Shown here: piece by piece, positions 11,676 to 11,722 of the stretch
Layout of the letters: each line of letters starts with the position of its first letter
Numbering within the stretch: position 1 is the first letter of the stretch
Source of the DNA: an uncultured Acholeplasmataceae bacterium
GTDB taxonomy: Bacteria > Bacillota_I > Bacilli_A > Acholeplasmatales > Acholeplasmataceae
DNA: 11,722 nt
Assembly (NCBI GenBank): GCA_937983315.1
Contig: CALKAH010000021.1
Location: 1 to 11,722, forward strand
Reading direction: 5' to 3'
Made by a program: the position numbers and the translations under genes
Notes under the pieces: model-generated
Seen by the model: the letters and a program-made list of their open reading frames with translations, nothing else
Database searches by the model: none
What the model was told of the DNA's origin: nothing

Positions 11676-11722
11676 AGATCGGAAGAGCACACGTCTGAAC
11701 TCCAGTCACCGAATACGATCTC
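11676..11722 (+). other. Illumina TruSeq adapter plus index (assembly artefact)
   Basis: From 11676 the sequence is AGATCGGAAGAGCACACGTC and continues exactly as the 34-base TruSeq read-1 adapter to 11709. Bases 11710-11717 (CGAATACG) sit where an 8-base i7 index belongs, and 11718-11722 (ATCTC) is the start of the following P7 flow-cell sequence. This is library construct, not organism DNA. Confidence 0.98.

Overview
The window looks like one end of a draft-assembly contig from a low-GC, Gram-positive-type bacterium that uses the standard genetic code. Support for this comes from AAGGAG-like ribosome binding sites, TATAAT-type promoters (often extended TGnTATAAT with a poor -35), compact intergenic spaces with hairpin/T-run terminators, and tryptophan written TGG while TGA is a stop (one gene ends in two consecutive TGA codons). 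The gene set (a FabV-type enoyl reductase, a lipobox lipoprotein, small basic proteins) fits Firmicutes or an Acholeplasma/Izemoplasma-like lineage. That placement is a guess from gene content, not a proven assignment.

Bases 1-4470 hold core-type genes: a truncated MFS transporter (minus), a small CopZ-like metal chaperone and a 2'-5' RNA ligase family protein (plus), then fabV, a DUF4349 lipoprotein and a guanylate-kinase-like P-loop protein (minus), and a diverging GNAT acetyltransferase (plus). Terminators separate most of these. A 38-residue basic protein gene (4466-4582, minus) has its own promoter, RBS and terminator.

Bases 4682-7604 form a tight three-gene minus-strand operon: a VOC/glyoxalase-fold protein, a multi-pass membrane acyltransferase of the HGSNAT/DUF1624 type, and a PaaK/F390-synthetase-like adenylate-forming enzyme (3 bp gap, then 8 bp overlap). 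The natural reading is that a carboxylic acid is activated in the cytosol and an acyl group is moved across or onto something at the membrane, but the substrate is unknown. Downstream in coordinates are a CPBP-family membrane protease and a SAM methyltransferase that is broken by one extra base in an 8-base homopolymer.

From about 9460 to 11675 the DNA changes character: much more AT-rich, only two unrecognised small genes, and several remnants of mobile or repeated DNA. These are a tandem GCACC motif array, a pair of about 50-base imperfect inverted repeats around 10385-10653, two related terminator elements, and what looks like the 3' end of a serine tRNA gene followed by a terminator, the kind of scar integrative elements leave. 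This is the accessory part of the window.

The last 47 bases (11676-11722) are not genomic: they are Illumina TruSeq read-1 adapter plus an 8-base index. The biological sequence ends at 11675. I did not find a convincing undescribed system. The best leads are the acyl-activation/acyltransferase operon and the repeat-rich AT island.
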